A DNA stretch of 64,000 nt from Geodermatophilus pulveris (lineage in GTDB: Bacteria > Actinomycetota > Actinomycetes > Mycobacteriales > Geodermatophilaceae). The stretch covers positions 1 through 64,000 of the forward strand of contig NZ_FZOO01000009.1 of the NCBI RefSeq assembly GCF_900188375.1, in the 5' to 3' direction. Positions 22,645 through 33,329 of this stretch are shown one piece after another. The notes under the pieces are model-generated. The model did not search any database. It saw only the letters and a list, made by a program, of their open reading frames with translations, and was not told the origin of the DNA. The translations under genes were made by a program, and so were the position numbers. How positions within the stretch are numbered: position 1 is the first letter of the stretch; each line of letters opens with the position of its first letter.

Positions 22645-24263
22645 CCGGCGGGCCGCGCGTCGCCGTCCCCCCTCCCGACCGGCTCCCCGACGGCACCGCC
22701 GTCCGCCTGGACCGGCGGGTCCGGCGCCGGGACGGCGGGACGGCGCTGCTCGGCGGCTCGCCCCTGCGGCTGGTCCGGCTGCAGCCGCGCGCCCGCGACC
22801 TGCTGCGCACCGGCCGGCTGGTCGTCACCGACGCGACCACCGCCGCGCTGGCCGGGCGGCTGCTGGACGCCGGCCTGGCGCACCCGGAGCCGGCCGGCGG
22901 GGTGCTCCCCGAGCTCACCGTGGTGGTGCCGGTCCGGGACCGCCCGGCGGGGGTGGAGCGCCTGCTGGCCGCGCTGCGCGCCGACCCGGCCACCGCCGGC
23001 GTCCCGGTGCTCGTCGTCGACGACGGGTCGGCCGACGCGGCCGCGGTGGCCGCCGCCGCGGCCCGGCACCGCGCCCGGGTCCTGCGGCACGCCACCGCCC
23101 GCGGCCCGGCCGCCGCCCGCAACGCCGGCCTGCGGGCGGCCGGCACCGACCTGGTCGCCTTCCTGGACTCCGACTGCGTGCCGCTGCCGGGCTGGACGGT
23201 GCCGCTGGCCGGGCACACCACCGACCCGCGGCTGGCGCTGGTCGCCCCGCGGGTCGTGGCGCTGGGCTCGTGCGCCGGGGACACGGCGCTGGGCTCGTGC
23301 GCCGGGGACACGGCGCTGGGCTCGTGCGCCGGGGACACGGCACCGACCGCCGGCGGCGGGGGCTGGGTGCAGCCCTACGAGGCCGCGGTCAGCGCGCTGG
23401 ACATGGGGCCGGACCCGGCACCCGTCGCCCCCGGGACGGCGGTGGCCTACCTGCCCAGCGCGGCCCTGGTGGCCCGCCGCGCGGCGCTCGGCGACGGGTT
23501 CGACGAGTCGATGCGGGTGGCCGAGGACGTCGACCTGGTCTGGCGGCTGGTGGCGGCCGGCTGGCGGGTGCGCTACGAGCCGTCGGCCGCGGTCGCCCAC
23601 GACCACCGGTCGGCGACCGGGGCGTGGCTGCGCCGCCGCGCCTTCTACGGCACCGGCGCGGCGCTGCTGGCCGCCCGGCACGGCCCCGTCGTGGCCCCCG
23701 TGGTGGTCTCCCCGTGGTCGGCGGCGGCCTGGGCGCTGGCGCTGCCCGGCCGCCGGTCCGGCGTGCTCGCCGCGGCGGCGGTCCTCGCCGTGGCCACCGG
23801 CCGGCTGGCGCCCCGGCTGGCCCGTCCCGGCGGGCCGCCCCCGGTCGGGCTGGCCGCGCTGCTGGTGGTGCGGGGCAGCGCCGCGGCGGGGCGGACGCTG
23901 GCGCGCAGCGTCACCCGGCACCACTGGCCGCTCGCGCTGGCCGCCGCCGCGGTCTCCCGCCGCGCCCGCCGGGTCGCGGTCGCGGCCGCCGTCGCCGACG
24001 CCGTCCTGGCCTGGTGGCCGCACCGCGCGCGGGTCGGCCCGCTGCGCTTCGCCGCCGGCCGCCGGCTCGAGGACCTCGCCTACGGGGCCGGCCTGTGGTG
24101 GGGCGCGCTGCGGGCCCGCGACGCCCGCGCGCTGCTGCCCGCCCGACCTGCCCCGATGCCCGTCCCGCGAGGACGGTTGCGCACGACCGGGTCACTGGTG
24201 CAAACGCCTAGCAGCGGTCACGATGGGCGCACGATGGACCCGAAGCCGCGGACGACCCCATGA
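22641..24263 (+). CDS. mftF: Mycofactocin glycosyltransferase MftF
   Basis: About 540 residues, somewhat long for MftF. An N-terminal MftB-like segment is followed by a GT-A glycosyltransferase 2 domain: TVVVPVRDRPAGVERLLAAL, VLVVDDGSADAAAV, RGPAAARNAGL, DLVAFLDSDCVPLPGW, and a late FDESMRVAEDVDLVWRLVAAGW. The C-terminal part is hydrophobic and basic, suggesting membrane association. MftF adds a beta-1,4-glucan chain to the cofactor. Unusual features are a 9-residue unit repeated three times within the GT domain, and a low-complexity tail that reads up to an ATGA overlap. ATG start overlaps the hydrolase stop. Confidence 0.93.
   Translation: MTGGPRVAVPPPDRLPDGTAVRLDRRVRRRDGGTALLGGSPLRLVRLQPRARDLLRTGRLVVTDATTAALAGRLLDAGLAHPEPAGGVLPELTVVVPVRDRPAGVERLLAALRADPATAGVPVLVVDDGSADAAAVAAAAARHRARVLRHATARGPAAARNAGLRAAGTDLVAFLDSDCVPLPGWTVPLAGHTTDPRLALVAPRVVALGSCAGDTALGSCAGDTALGSCAGDTAPTAGGGGWVQPYEAAVSALDMGPDPAPVAPGTAVAYLPSAALVARRAALGDGFDESMRVAEDVDLVWRLVAAGWRVRYEPSAAVAHDHRSATGAWLRRRAFYGTGAALLAARHGPVVAPVVVSPWSAAAWALALPGRRSGVLAAAAVLAVATGRLAPRLARPGGPPPVGLAALLVVRGSAAAGRTLARSVTRHHWPLALAAAAVSRRARRVAVAAAVADAVLAWWPHRARVGPLRFAAGRRLEDLAYGAGLWWGALRARDARALLPARPAPMPVPRGRLRTTGSLVQTPSSGHDGRTMDPKPRTTP
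23259..23339 (+). repeat. Three in-frame 27-bp tandem repeats inside mftF
   Basis: Three identical copies of a 27-base unit encode ALGSCAGDT three times, directly after the strand VALVAPRVV of the glycosyltransferase domain, where the chain often has a loop. Identity of the copies implies recent expansion. Each copy adds a cysteine. Confidence 0.9.
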
Positions 24264-24290
24264 CGACCGAGCCGTGACGACCGAGCCGTG
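24260..24290 (+). repeat. 14-bp tandem duplication forming two stop-restart mini-ORFs at the mftF/regulator junction
   Basis: TGACGACCGAGCCG occurs twice in a row, then TGACG continues into the regulator. The mftF stop overlaps ATG 24260; that frame reads MTTEP and stops in a GTGA overlap; the next also reads (V)TTEP and stops in a GTGA overlap at the real start GTG 24288. Removing both units would leave ATGACGTCGG with the regulator frame fused directly to the ATGA overlap. Confidence 0.85.
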
Positions 24291-25610
24291 ACGTCGGTCA
24301 ACCCCTGGATCGCGCTGCCCGACGGCCGACCCGACCCCGCGCTCCCCCGGCGGCTGCGCGCCGCGCACGAGGCACTCGTCACCCGCTCCGAACGCGCCAC
24401 GCCGGATGCCGTGCGCGCCGTCGTCTGGGACTCCTGGCGGCGCAGCCTGGCCGGCGGCGTCGACCCCGACGGGAGCCCGCCGCCGGTCGAGCTGCTCGAC
24501 GACGAGCTGCTGGCGTACCGCGCCGCGCACCCGCTGGCCGCGGTGCTGCCGGTGATCCGCCGGCTGCTGGTCGAGGACGCCGAGGCCGACCGGATGGTCG
24601 TCGCGGTGACCGACGCCGACGGCCGCATGCTGTGGGTCGAGGGCGACGCCGCGCTGCGCCGCCGCGCGGAGACCATGCACTTCGTCGAGGGCGCGCGGTG
24701 GGCCGAGGAGGTCGCCGGCACCAACGCCCCGGGCACCGCGCTGGCCCTCGACCACGCCGTGCAGATCTACGGCAGCGAGCACTACCGGCGCCCGGTGCAG
24801 TCGTGGAGCTGCTCGGCCGCGCCGGTGCACCACCCGGTCACCGGCGTGCTGCTCGGCGCCATCGACGTCTCCGGCGGCGACCACATGGCCAGCCCGCAGG
24901 TGCTCACCCTGGTGCGGGCCACCGTGGCCGCGGTGGAGTCCGAGCTGCGCTGGCTGCACCGCGAGGACGCCGGCCGCCCCGCCCCCGGGCCGGCCGCCCG
25001 GCCGGTCCCGCGGCTGGCGGTGCTCGGCCGCGAGCGCGCCCGGCTGGTGCTGCCCTCCGGGTCCGCGGAGCTGTCCCTGCGCCACTCCGAGCTGCTGCTG
25101 CTGCTCGCCGAGGCGGCGACCGGCGGCGGCGGGCGCACCGCCGAGCAGCTGGCCGTCGAGCTGCACGCCGGTGAGGCGGCCGCGGTCACCGTGCGGGCCG
25201 AGCTGTCCCGGCTGCGCCGGCTGGTCGGCGCCCAGCTGCTCGGCTCGCGCCCCTACCGGCTGACCGGACCGCTGGAGACCGACCTGGACCAGGTGCGCCG
25301 GCTGCTGGCCCGCGGCGCCGTCGGCCCGGCGCTGGAGCGCTACCCCGGCGCCCTGCTGCCCCGCTCGTCGGCCCCCGGGGTGGTCGCCGCCCGCCACCGG
25401 CTCAGCGCGGCGCTGCGGCAGGCGGTGCTCGCGGCCCGCCGCCCCGAGCTGCTGCTGCGCTTCACCCGGCTGCCGGAGTGCCGGGACGACGTCGCCGTGT
25501 GGCAGGCCTGCCTGGACGCGCTGCCCCCCGGCGCGCCCACCCGGCCCGCCGTGGCCGCCCACCTGCACCGGCTGCGCCGCACCCCCCGCGGCCCGCTCCG
25601 CCTGCACTGA
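24288..25610 (+). CDS. GAF-domain transcriptional regulator of the mycofactocin locus
   Basis: A 440-residue regulator. The N-terminal half fits an AcoR-like GAF sensor: RAVVWDSWRRSLAGGV, VTDADGRMLWVEGD, AGTNAPGTALALDHAVQIYG, SCSAAPVHHPVTGVLLGAID. There is no sigma-54 AAA domain; the C-terminal half resembles a winged-helix DNA-binding domain (AELSRLRRLVGAQLLGSRPY) followed by a helical tail. Regulators of this type often lie beside alcohol or aldehyde dehydrogenase genes. It may respond to an alcohol or aldehyde and control the NDMA-type dehydrogenase; this is inference. Start GTG follows the mini-ORF chain. Confidence 0.82.
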   Translation: MTSVNPWIALPDGRPDPALPRRLRAAHEALVTRSERATPDAVRAVVWDSWRRSLAGGVDPDGSPPPVELLDDELLAYRAAHPLAAVLPVIRRLLVEDAEADRMVVAVTDADGRMLWVEGDAALRRRAETMHFVEGARWAEEVAGTNAPGTALALDHAVQIYGSEHYRRPVQSWSCSAAPVHHPVTGVLLGAIDVSGGDHMASPQVLTLVRATVAAVESELRWLHREDAGRPAPGPAARPVPRLAVLGRERARLVLPSGSAELSLRHSELLLLLAEAATGGGGRTAEQLAVELHAGEAAAVTVRAELSRLRRLVGAQLLGSRPYRLTGPLETDLDQVRRLLARGAVGPALERYPGALLPRSSAPGVVAARHRLSAALRQAVLAARRPELLLRFTRLPECRDDVAVWQACLDALPPGAPTRPAVAAHLHRLRRTPRGPLRLH

Positions 25611-25668
25611 CGAAGGACCCCCGTGCCCCCCGCCGCTCGCAGGCTCGCGGCGGGCCCCTGCACGGGCG
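25611..25668 (+). repeat. Structured intergenic repeat, copy 2 (terminator-like)
   Basis: Begins GAAGGACC one base after the regulator stop. Outer stem CCCGTGC/GCACGGG (25620-25626 with 25660-25666), inner stem CCCGCCGC/GCGGCGGG (25629-25636 with 25647-25654). The nested hairpin is likely a terminator. Confidence 0.75.
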
Positions 25669-25728
25669 CCTGACCCTGGTCCGGTACTCCCGGAATGTGC
25701 TGCAGCCCCGCCGCCTTGCCCCTCCCAC

Positions 25729-26958
25729 GTGACCGCACCACCCGACGCCTCCGTGACCGGCACCCGGCGGGTCGTCGCCGCGGTCCTCGCCCTGGCCCTC
25801 GGCGGCTTCGCCATCGGCACCACCGAGTTCGTGACCATGGGCGTGCTCCCGGAGATCGCCGACGGCGTGGGCGTCGACATCCCCACCGCCGGGCAGGTCA
25901 TCTCCGCCTACGCGCTCGGCGTGGTCGTGGGCGCGCCGGTCATCGCCGCGCTCGGCGCCCGGCTGCCGCGGCGCGGGCTGCTGGTCGCCCTCATGGCCGC
26001 CTTCCTGCTCGGCAACCTGGGCAGCGCGCTGGCCGCGGGCCACGCCTGGCTGCTGCTCGCCCGCTTCGTCAGCGGCCTGCCGCACGGCGCCTACTTCGGG
26101 GTGGCCTCGCTGGTGGCCGCCTCGCTGGTCCGCGCCGAGCTGCGCGGGCGGGCGGTGAGCTCGGTGATGCTGGGCCTGGCGGTGGCCACCGTGGCCGGCG
26201 TCCCGGCGGCGACCTGGCTGGGGCAGTCGCTGGGCTGGCGGGCGGCCTACTGGGCGGTCGTCGTCCTGGCCGCCGTCACCGTGGCGGCGGTGCTGGCGGT
26301 CGTCCCGGCGACACCGGGCCGCAGCGAGGTCACCGTCGCCACCGAGCTGGCCGCGCTGCGCCGTCCGCAGGTGCTGCTGACCCTGCTGGTGGCCACGGTC
26401 GGCTTCGGCGGCATGTTCGCCGTCTACAGCTACATCGCCCCGCTGACCACCGAGGAGGCCGGCCTGCCGCGCGGAGCCGTGCCGTGGGTGCTGCTCGTCT
26501 TCGGCGTGGGCGGGGTGCTGGGCACCGTGCTCGGCGGCCGGCTCGCCGACCGCGCGCTGTTCCGCTCGCTGGCCGGCGCGATGGTGACCCTGGGCGGGCT
26601 GCTCGCCGTGGTGGCCGTGGCCGGCGGCTGGGCGCCGGGGCTGCTGGTCACCCTGTTCCTGCTCTCGGCCACCGCCTCGGTGCTGGTGGTGACCCTGCAG
26701 CTGCGGCTGATGGAGGTCGCCGGGGAGGCGCAGATGCTGGGCGCCGCGCTCAACCACTCCGCGCTCAACGCGGCCAACGCGCTGGGCGCGTGGATCGGCG
26801 GCGTGGTGATCGCCGCCGGCCTGGGCTGGACCGCCCCGGCCGCCGTCGGGGCCGGGCTGGCCGCGGTGGGCCTGCTCGCCCTCGCCGCCTCCGCGCTGCT
26901 GCGCCGGCGGGACCGGCGGGCCGGGCCGGTGCGGACGGCGCCCGCACCGGCCCGTTGA
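25729..26958 (+). CDS. MFS drug/sugar efflux transporter (DHA1, AraJ-like)
   Basis: A 409-residue membrane protein with about 12 hydrophobic segments. The N-terminal signature GGFAIGTTEFVTMGVLPEIA is characteristic of AraJ/SotB-type DHA1 exporters, and LGARLPRRGLLVAL carries the loop motif between helices 2 and 3. It probably exports a small molecule by proton antiport. Start GTG 25729. It lies between two copies of the structured repeat; no regulator is adjacent except the GAF protein upstream. Confidence 0.87.
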   Translation: MTAPPDASVTGTRRVVAAVLALALGGFAIGTTEFVTMGVLPEIADGVGVDIPTAGQVISAYALGVVVGAPVIAALGARLPRRGLLVALMAAFLLGNLGSALAAGHAWLLLARFVSGLPHGAYFGVASLVAASLVRAELRGRAVSSVMLGLAVATVAGVPAATWLGQSLGWRAAYWAVVVLAAVTVAAVLAVVPATPGRSEVTVATELAALRRPQVLLTLLVATVGFGGMFAVYSYIAPLTTEEAGLPRGAVPWVLLVFGVGGVLGTVLGGRLADRALFRSLAGAMVTLGGLLAVVAVAGGWAPGLLVTLFLLSATASVLVVTLQLRLMEVAGEAQMLGAALNHSALNAANALGAWIGGVVIAAGLGWTAPAAVGAGLAAVGLLALAASALLRRRDRRAGPVRTAPAPAR

Positions 26959-27014
26959 AGGACCTCCTCGCCCCCCGCCACTCGCGAGCTCGCGGCGGGA
27001 CCCTGCAAGGAGGC
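26956..27014 (+). repeat. Structured intergenic repeat, copy 3 (terminator-like)
   Basis: The lead TGAAGGACC includes the stop codon of the MFS gene. Outer stem CCTCCT/AGGAGG (26963-26968 with 27008-27013), inner stem CCCGCCAC/GCGGCGGG (7 of 8 pairs). It separates convergent genes. Confidence 0.75.
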
Positions 27015-27019
27015 CACAG

Positions 27020-28069
27020 TCAGGGGGCCAGCGTCTCGGCGAACAGCGGGACGGCCTGGTCCAGCGCGTACCGCGTGCCCAGGGCCGAGCCGCTGGAGAA
27101 GGCGTTGGACAGCGTCTGGTCCTCCAGCACCAGCGCGTCGCCCCGCTGCACCGAGGGCAGCGACTGCCACAGCGGGTTGCCGGTGATCTGCGCGGCGTCG
27201 ACGAAGATCGGGAAGACGACGGTCAGCGGTGCGTCCAGCAGCGGCACCTGCTCCTCGCTGACCGGGACGGAGAAGCTGTCGCCGGCGAGGTCCTGGACGG
27301 CCGGTGAGTTCACGAAGCCCAGGGTCTCCATGAAGTCGACGCGGGTGTCGCCGCGCACGTAGGCGCCGAAGCCCTCCGAGGTGTAGGCGCCGACGGCGAC
27401 CTCGGTGCCCTCGAACTGCGGGTTGGCCGCGGCGGCCTCGGCGAACTGCTGCTCCACCTGGGCCCGCAGGTCCGCGGCCTCCTGCTCGCGGCCCAGCGCC
27501 CGGCCGACCAGGTCCAGCTGCTGCTGCCAGGTGGTCAGGTAGGCGCCCACGCCCTCGGGCTGGCCGATGGTCGGGGCGATCACGCTGAGCGCGTCGTACC
27601 GCTCCTGGGTGGCGGGGGAGCGGGTGTCCAGGATGAGGTCCGGGTCGAGGGCGGCGACCGCCTCCAGGCTGGGCTCCAGGGTCTCGACGATCTCCGGCGC
27701 GTCGTCGTAGAGCCCCTCGGCCCACGGGCCGACGCCCTCGCCGCCGAAGGCCAGCCAGTCGCTGGCGCCGACCGGCTGCACGCCCAGCGCCAGCGCCGTC
27801 TCGGCGTCCGACCAGCCGAGGGCGACCACCCGCTCGGGCTCCTCGGGCACCTCGACGGCGCCGAACGCGGTCTCGACGGTCACCGGGAAGGAGCCGGACG
27901 GCGCGCCGCCGGTCTCCCCGGACGCCGTGCCCCCGGAGGACGTGCCCCCGGAGGACGTGCCCACGGAGGACGTCGTCCCGGAGGACGTGCTCCCGGCGGA
28001 GCCGCACCCGGCGACCAGGGCGGTGGCGGCGAGCAGGGCGGCGCCGCGCAGGACAGGGCGGACAGACAT
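27020..28069 (-). CDS. Iron-siderophore ABC transporter substrate-binding lipoprotein
   Basis: A 349-residue FecB/FhuD-type protein. The lipobox LVAGC ends the signal peptide; a Ser/Gly/Thr linker made of repeated SSGGT-like units follows, then the PBP domain with ERVVALGWSDAETALALG and EAVAALDPDLILDTRSP. It should bind an iron-siderophore at the cell surface. No permease or ATPase is adjacent; a siderophore-type ATPase lies at the right window end. An IdeR-like box sits 13 bases before the ATG, indicating repression by iron. Confidence 0.92.
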   Translation of the reverse strand: MSVRPVLRGAALLAATALVAGCGSAGSTSSGTTSSVGTSSGGTSSGGTASGETGGAPSGSFPVTVETAFGAVEVPEEPERVVALGWSDAETALALGVQPVGASDWLAFGGEGVGPWAEGLYDDAPEIVETLEPSLEAVAALDPDLILDTRSPATQERYDALSVIAPTIGQPEGVGAYLTTWQQQLDLVGRALGREQEAADLRAQVEQQFAEAAAANPQFEGTEVAVGAYTSEGFGAYVRGDTRVDFMETLGFVNSPAVQDLAGDSFSVPVSEEQVPLLDAPLTVVFPIFVDAAQITGNPLWQSLPSVQRGDALVLEDQTLSNAFSSGSALGTRYALDQAVPLFAETLAP

Positions 28070-28082
28070 GGGTTCCCCTCCA

Positions 28083-28101
28083 GTAGGTGAGGCTCACCTA
28101 A
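28083..28101 (-). promoter_or_regulatory. IdeR/DtxR-type iron box upstream of siderophore-binding gene
   Basis: The 19-base site matches the consensus TTAGGTTAGGCTAACCTAA at 14 positions and is a good dyad (AGGTGAG/CTCACCT). Its place just upstream of an iron-uptake gene supports iron-dependent repression. Confidence 0.75.
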
Positions 28102-28276
28102 CTACGCCGTCCGGGCGCCGTCCCACCCGGGTCCGGCGGACTCCCCCCCTGCAACACCGCTGCAACGTTGTGCAGGTTCCGCACCCGCGGTCGTCGGGGC
28201 TCCTCGAACGGCGCCTCTGCGGCTGACGATCGTGTGATGGAGCCGCGTCCGCGGGACGAGCGGAGTCTGCACGACA

Positions 28277-28295
28277 GTAGGTAAGCGTGGCCTAA
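28277..28295 (+). promoter_or_regulatory. Weaker IdeR-like box upstream of the coxS-type operon
   Basis: GTAGGTAAGCGTGGCCTAA matches the IdeR consensus at 13 of 19 positions, with outer half-sites TAGGT and CCTAA. It lies about 85 bases before the coxS start and about 180 bases from the box of the divergent gene. Confidence 0.4.
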
Positions 28296-28378
28296 GTCAC
28301 GTGTCGCTCGACACACTCCGCTCCAGGCGGAGCTGTGTGTCCGCAGCCACACGACCCCTGCAGAGGAGCGGAGGAACC

Positions 28379-28914
28379 GTGACCCAGATCAACATGCGGG
28401 TGGACGGGGTGACGTACACCGACGACGTCGAACCCCGGACCCTCCTGGTGCACTACCTGAGGGAACAGCTGGGCAAGGTCGGCACCGTCGTCGGCTGCGA
28501 CACCAGCAACTGCGGGTCCTGCACCGTCCACCTCGACGGCGCCGCGGTGAAGTCCTGCACCGTGCTGGCCGTCCAGGCCGACGGCGGCGAGGTCACCACC
28601 ATCGAGGGGCTCACGCCGCACGGCGGCGGGCTGCACCCGATGCAGAAGGCGTTCCACGAGATGCACGGCCTGCAGTGCGGGTTCTGCACCCCGGGGATGA
28701 TCATGGCCGCGGTCGACCTGCTCGGGGAGAACCCCGACCCCAGCGAGTCCGAGATCCGCGAGGGCATCGAGGGCAACCTCTGCCGCTGCACCGGCTACCA
28801 GAACATCGTCCGCGCGGTGCAGCAGGCCGCCGGCGAGCTGCGCACGACCGGGAACGGCCACGCCGCCCCGGCCGAGGTCGACACCGCCGCCGCTCCGCAC
28901 GTGGCGGGTCAGGC

Positions 28915-28918
<4 letters not shown>
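28379..28918 (+). CDS. Molybdenum hydroxylase small subunit, 2x[2Fe-2S] (CoxS-like)
   Basis: A 179-residue iron-sulfur subunit. The plant-type [2Fe-2S] site is C40-x4-C45-x2-C48 with C60; the second cluster is C100-x2-C103 with C135-x-C137 ([21 protein letters not shown]). It carries electrons from the molybdenum centre to FAD. GGAGG lies upstream of GTG 28379. A 25-residue Ala-rich tail exceeds the usual family length. ATGA overlap with the large-subunit gene. Confidence 0.93.
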
Positions 28919-31403
<2,485 letters not shown>

Positions 31404-31407
<4 letters not shown>

Positions 31408-32261
31408 TCCCCGCGTCGTTCGGCTACGCCCGCCCCAGCACCGTCGAGCAGGCCGTGCAGGCCCTCGCCGAGGGCGGCGACGACGTCAAGGTCATGGCCG
31501 GGGGGCAGTCGCTGATCCCGGTCATGCGGCTGCGCCTGGCCGCCCCCGAGACGGTGGTCGACCTCAGCCAGGTCGCCGAGCTGCGCGGCGTCCGGGACGA
31601 CGGCGACGCCATCGTCATCGGCGCCATGACCACCCACCACGACGTCCTCACCGACCCGCTGGTGCGGCAGTTCGCGCCGCTCGTCGCCGAGGCGACCGAG
31701 ACGGTCGCCGACCGGCAGACCCGGGCCCGGGGCACCTTCGGCGGCGCGCTCGCGCACGCCGACCCGGCCGGCGACCTGCCGGCGGTGGCCCTGGCGCTGG
31801 ACGCGGAGTTCGTCCTCGCCGGGCCGGGGGGACGGCGGACGGTGCCGGCGGCGGGCTTCTTCGTCGACTACCTCACCACCGCGCTGGAGGAGGGGGAGCT
31901 GCTCGTGGAGATCCGCATCCCCAAGCTCTCCGGTGAGTGGGGGGTGCGCTACGAGAAGTTCAACCGGGTCGCGCAGGCCTGGTCGATCGTGGCCGTGGCC
32001 GCCGCCGTCCGGCGGGAGGACGGGCACATCGCCGAGGCGCGGATCGGGCTGACCAACATGGGCCCCACGCCGCTGCGGGCCAGCGCGGTCGAGGCCGCCC
32101 TGGCCGGCGCCGAGGCCAGCCCGGAGACGATCGCCGCGGCGGCGCGGGCGGCTGCGGAGGGGACGTCCCCGACCAGCGACCTGAACGCCCAGGCCGACTA
32201 CCGCCAGCACCTCGCCCAGGTGCTCACTCGCCGCGCGGTGACGGCGGCGGCGGGGATGTAG
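31404..32261 (+). CDS. Molybdenum hydroxylase FAD subunit (CoxM-like)
   Basis: A 285-residue FAD-binding subunit. The FAD motifs AGGQSLIPVMRLRLA and TFGGALAHADPAGDLP are both intact, and the C-terminal CO-dehydrogenase flavoprotein domain follows (YEKFNRVAQAWSIVAVAAAV). It accepts electrons from the iron-sulfur subunit. GTG start in a GTGA overlap with coxL. Gene order S-L-M differs from the M-S-L order of the classical cox operon. Confidence 0.93.
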
Positions 32262-32360
32262 CGTCGATCACCCGCTCCGGAAGCCGCTCGATCGAATCGG
32301 CCGGTCCGTCCCCGTCGCGGGGGCGGACCGGCCGAGCCACGCCCCCCAGGAGGTAGCACC

Positions 32361-33329
32361 GTGCAGTTGGAGAACTCGTTCACCGTCCCCGTGCCGATCG
32401 ACGAGGCCTGGCGGGTGCTGCTGGACATCGAGCGGATCGCGCCGTGCATGCCCGGCGCGGCGCTGGACTCCGTCACGGGCGACGACTTCACCGGGCGGGT
32501 CAAGGTCAAGCTCGGCCCGATCAACCTCACCTACCAGGGCAAGGCCTCCTTCGTGGAGAAGGACGAGGCGGCGCACCGGGCGGTCATCGACGGCCGCGGC
32601 AAGGACCAGCGCGGCAACGGCACCGCGGCCGCGCTCATCACCGCCCAGCTCAAGCCCCAGGGCGACAGCACGCGGGTCGACGTCCTCACCGACCTGAACA
32701 TCACCGGCCGGCCGGCCCAGTTCGGCCGCGGCGTCATGACCGACGTCGGCAACAAGCTGCTCGGCCAGTTCGCCGACAAGCTCGCCGCCCAGCTCACCTC
32801 CGGGGACGCCGGCGCCACGGCGGCCGCGACCCCCGCGCCGGCCCAGGCGACCCCGGCCGAGAAGGCCGCGGCCACCGTGGCCGGCGTCGCCGAGGAGGTC
32901 GCCGCCTCCGCCGAGCAGGTGCCCGGGGACAACGCGGTGGCCGAGAAGACCCGCTCGACCGCCGCGGCGGCCAAGAAGACCGCCGCGGCCGCCGCCACGC
33001 CCGCGGCCGCCGCCACGCCCGCGGCCACCGACAGCGCACCGGCGGCCGCGGACACCGCACCACGGGCGGGCGACACCGCCCCCATCAGGACCGGCACGGC
33101 ACCGGGGGTCACCGACACCACCCCCATCACGGCCGCCGCGCCGGCGGCCGCCACCACGCCGGCGGCCCCGGCCGCCCGGCCGGCGGTGCCCGCGCAGGAC
33201 GAGCCCGAGCCGATCGACCTGCTCGAGGTCGCCGGCGGGGCGGCGCTGACCCGCTACGCCGGGCCGCTGGCCGGGGTTGCGGCGCTGCTGCTCATCGTCA
33301 CGCTGGTCGTCCGGCGCCGGCGCCGCTGA
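32361..33329 (+). CDS. CoxG-like SRPBCC protein with long linker and C-terminal membrane anchor
   Basis: A 322-residue protein. Residues 1-150 form a CoxG SRPBCC domain (MQLENSFTVPVPIDEAWRVL, LNITGRPAQFGRGVM). Then come about 130 residues of Ala/Pro/Thr-rich linker with Lys patches, and finally a transmembrane segment (YAGPLAGVAALLLIVTLVV) followed by six or so arginines. CoxG proteins help attach molybdenum hydroxylases to the membrane; the visible tail anchor fits. AGGAGG precedes GTG 32361. It follows coxM after 99 bases. Confidence 0.87.
   Translation: MQLENSFTVPVPIDEAWRVLLDIERIAPCMPGAALDSVTGDDFTGRVKVKLGPINLTYQGKASFVEKDEAAHRAVIDGRGKDQRGNGTAAALITAQLKPQGDSTRVDVLTDLNITGRPAQFGRGVMTDVGNKLLGQFADKLAAQLTSGDAGATAAATPAPAQATPAEKAAATVAGVAEEVAASAEQVPGDNAVAEKTRSTAAAAKKTAAAAATPAAAATPAATDSAPAAADTAPRAGDTAPIRTGTAPGVTDTTPITAAAPAAATTPAAPAARPAVPAQDEPEPIDLLEVAGGAALTRYAGPLAGVAALLLIVTLVVRRRRR

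Larger units (their letters stand above)
28070..28378. promoter_or_regulatory. Divergent control region with two iron-box-like sites
   Basis: A 309-base gap between the siderophore-binding gene and the molybdenum hydroxylase operon. It holds IdeR/DtxR-like boxes at both ends (listed separately) and, at about 28152-28167, a dyad built on the palindrome CAACGTTG with a nearby direct repeat CTGCAAC. AGAGGAGCGGAGGA precedes the coxS start. No open frame is convincing. Confidence 0.5.

Noticed and set aside
23259..23339. CRISPR or mobile repeat in mftF
   Set aside because: The 27-base units are contiguous, in frame and without spacers: a coding tandem repeat.
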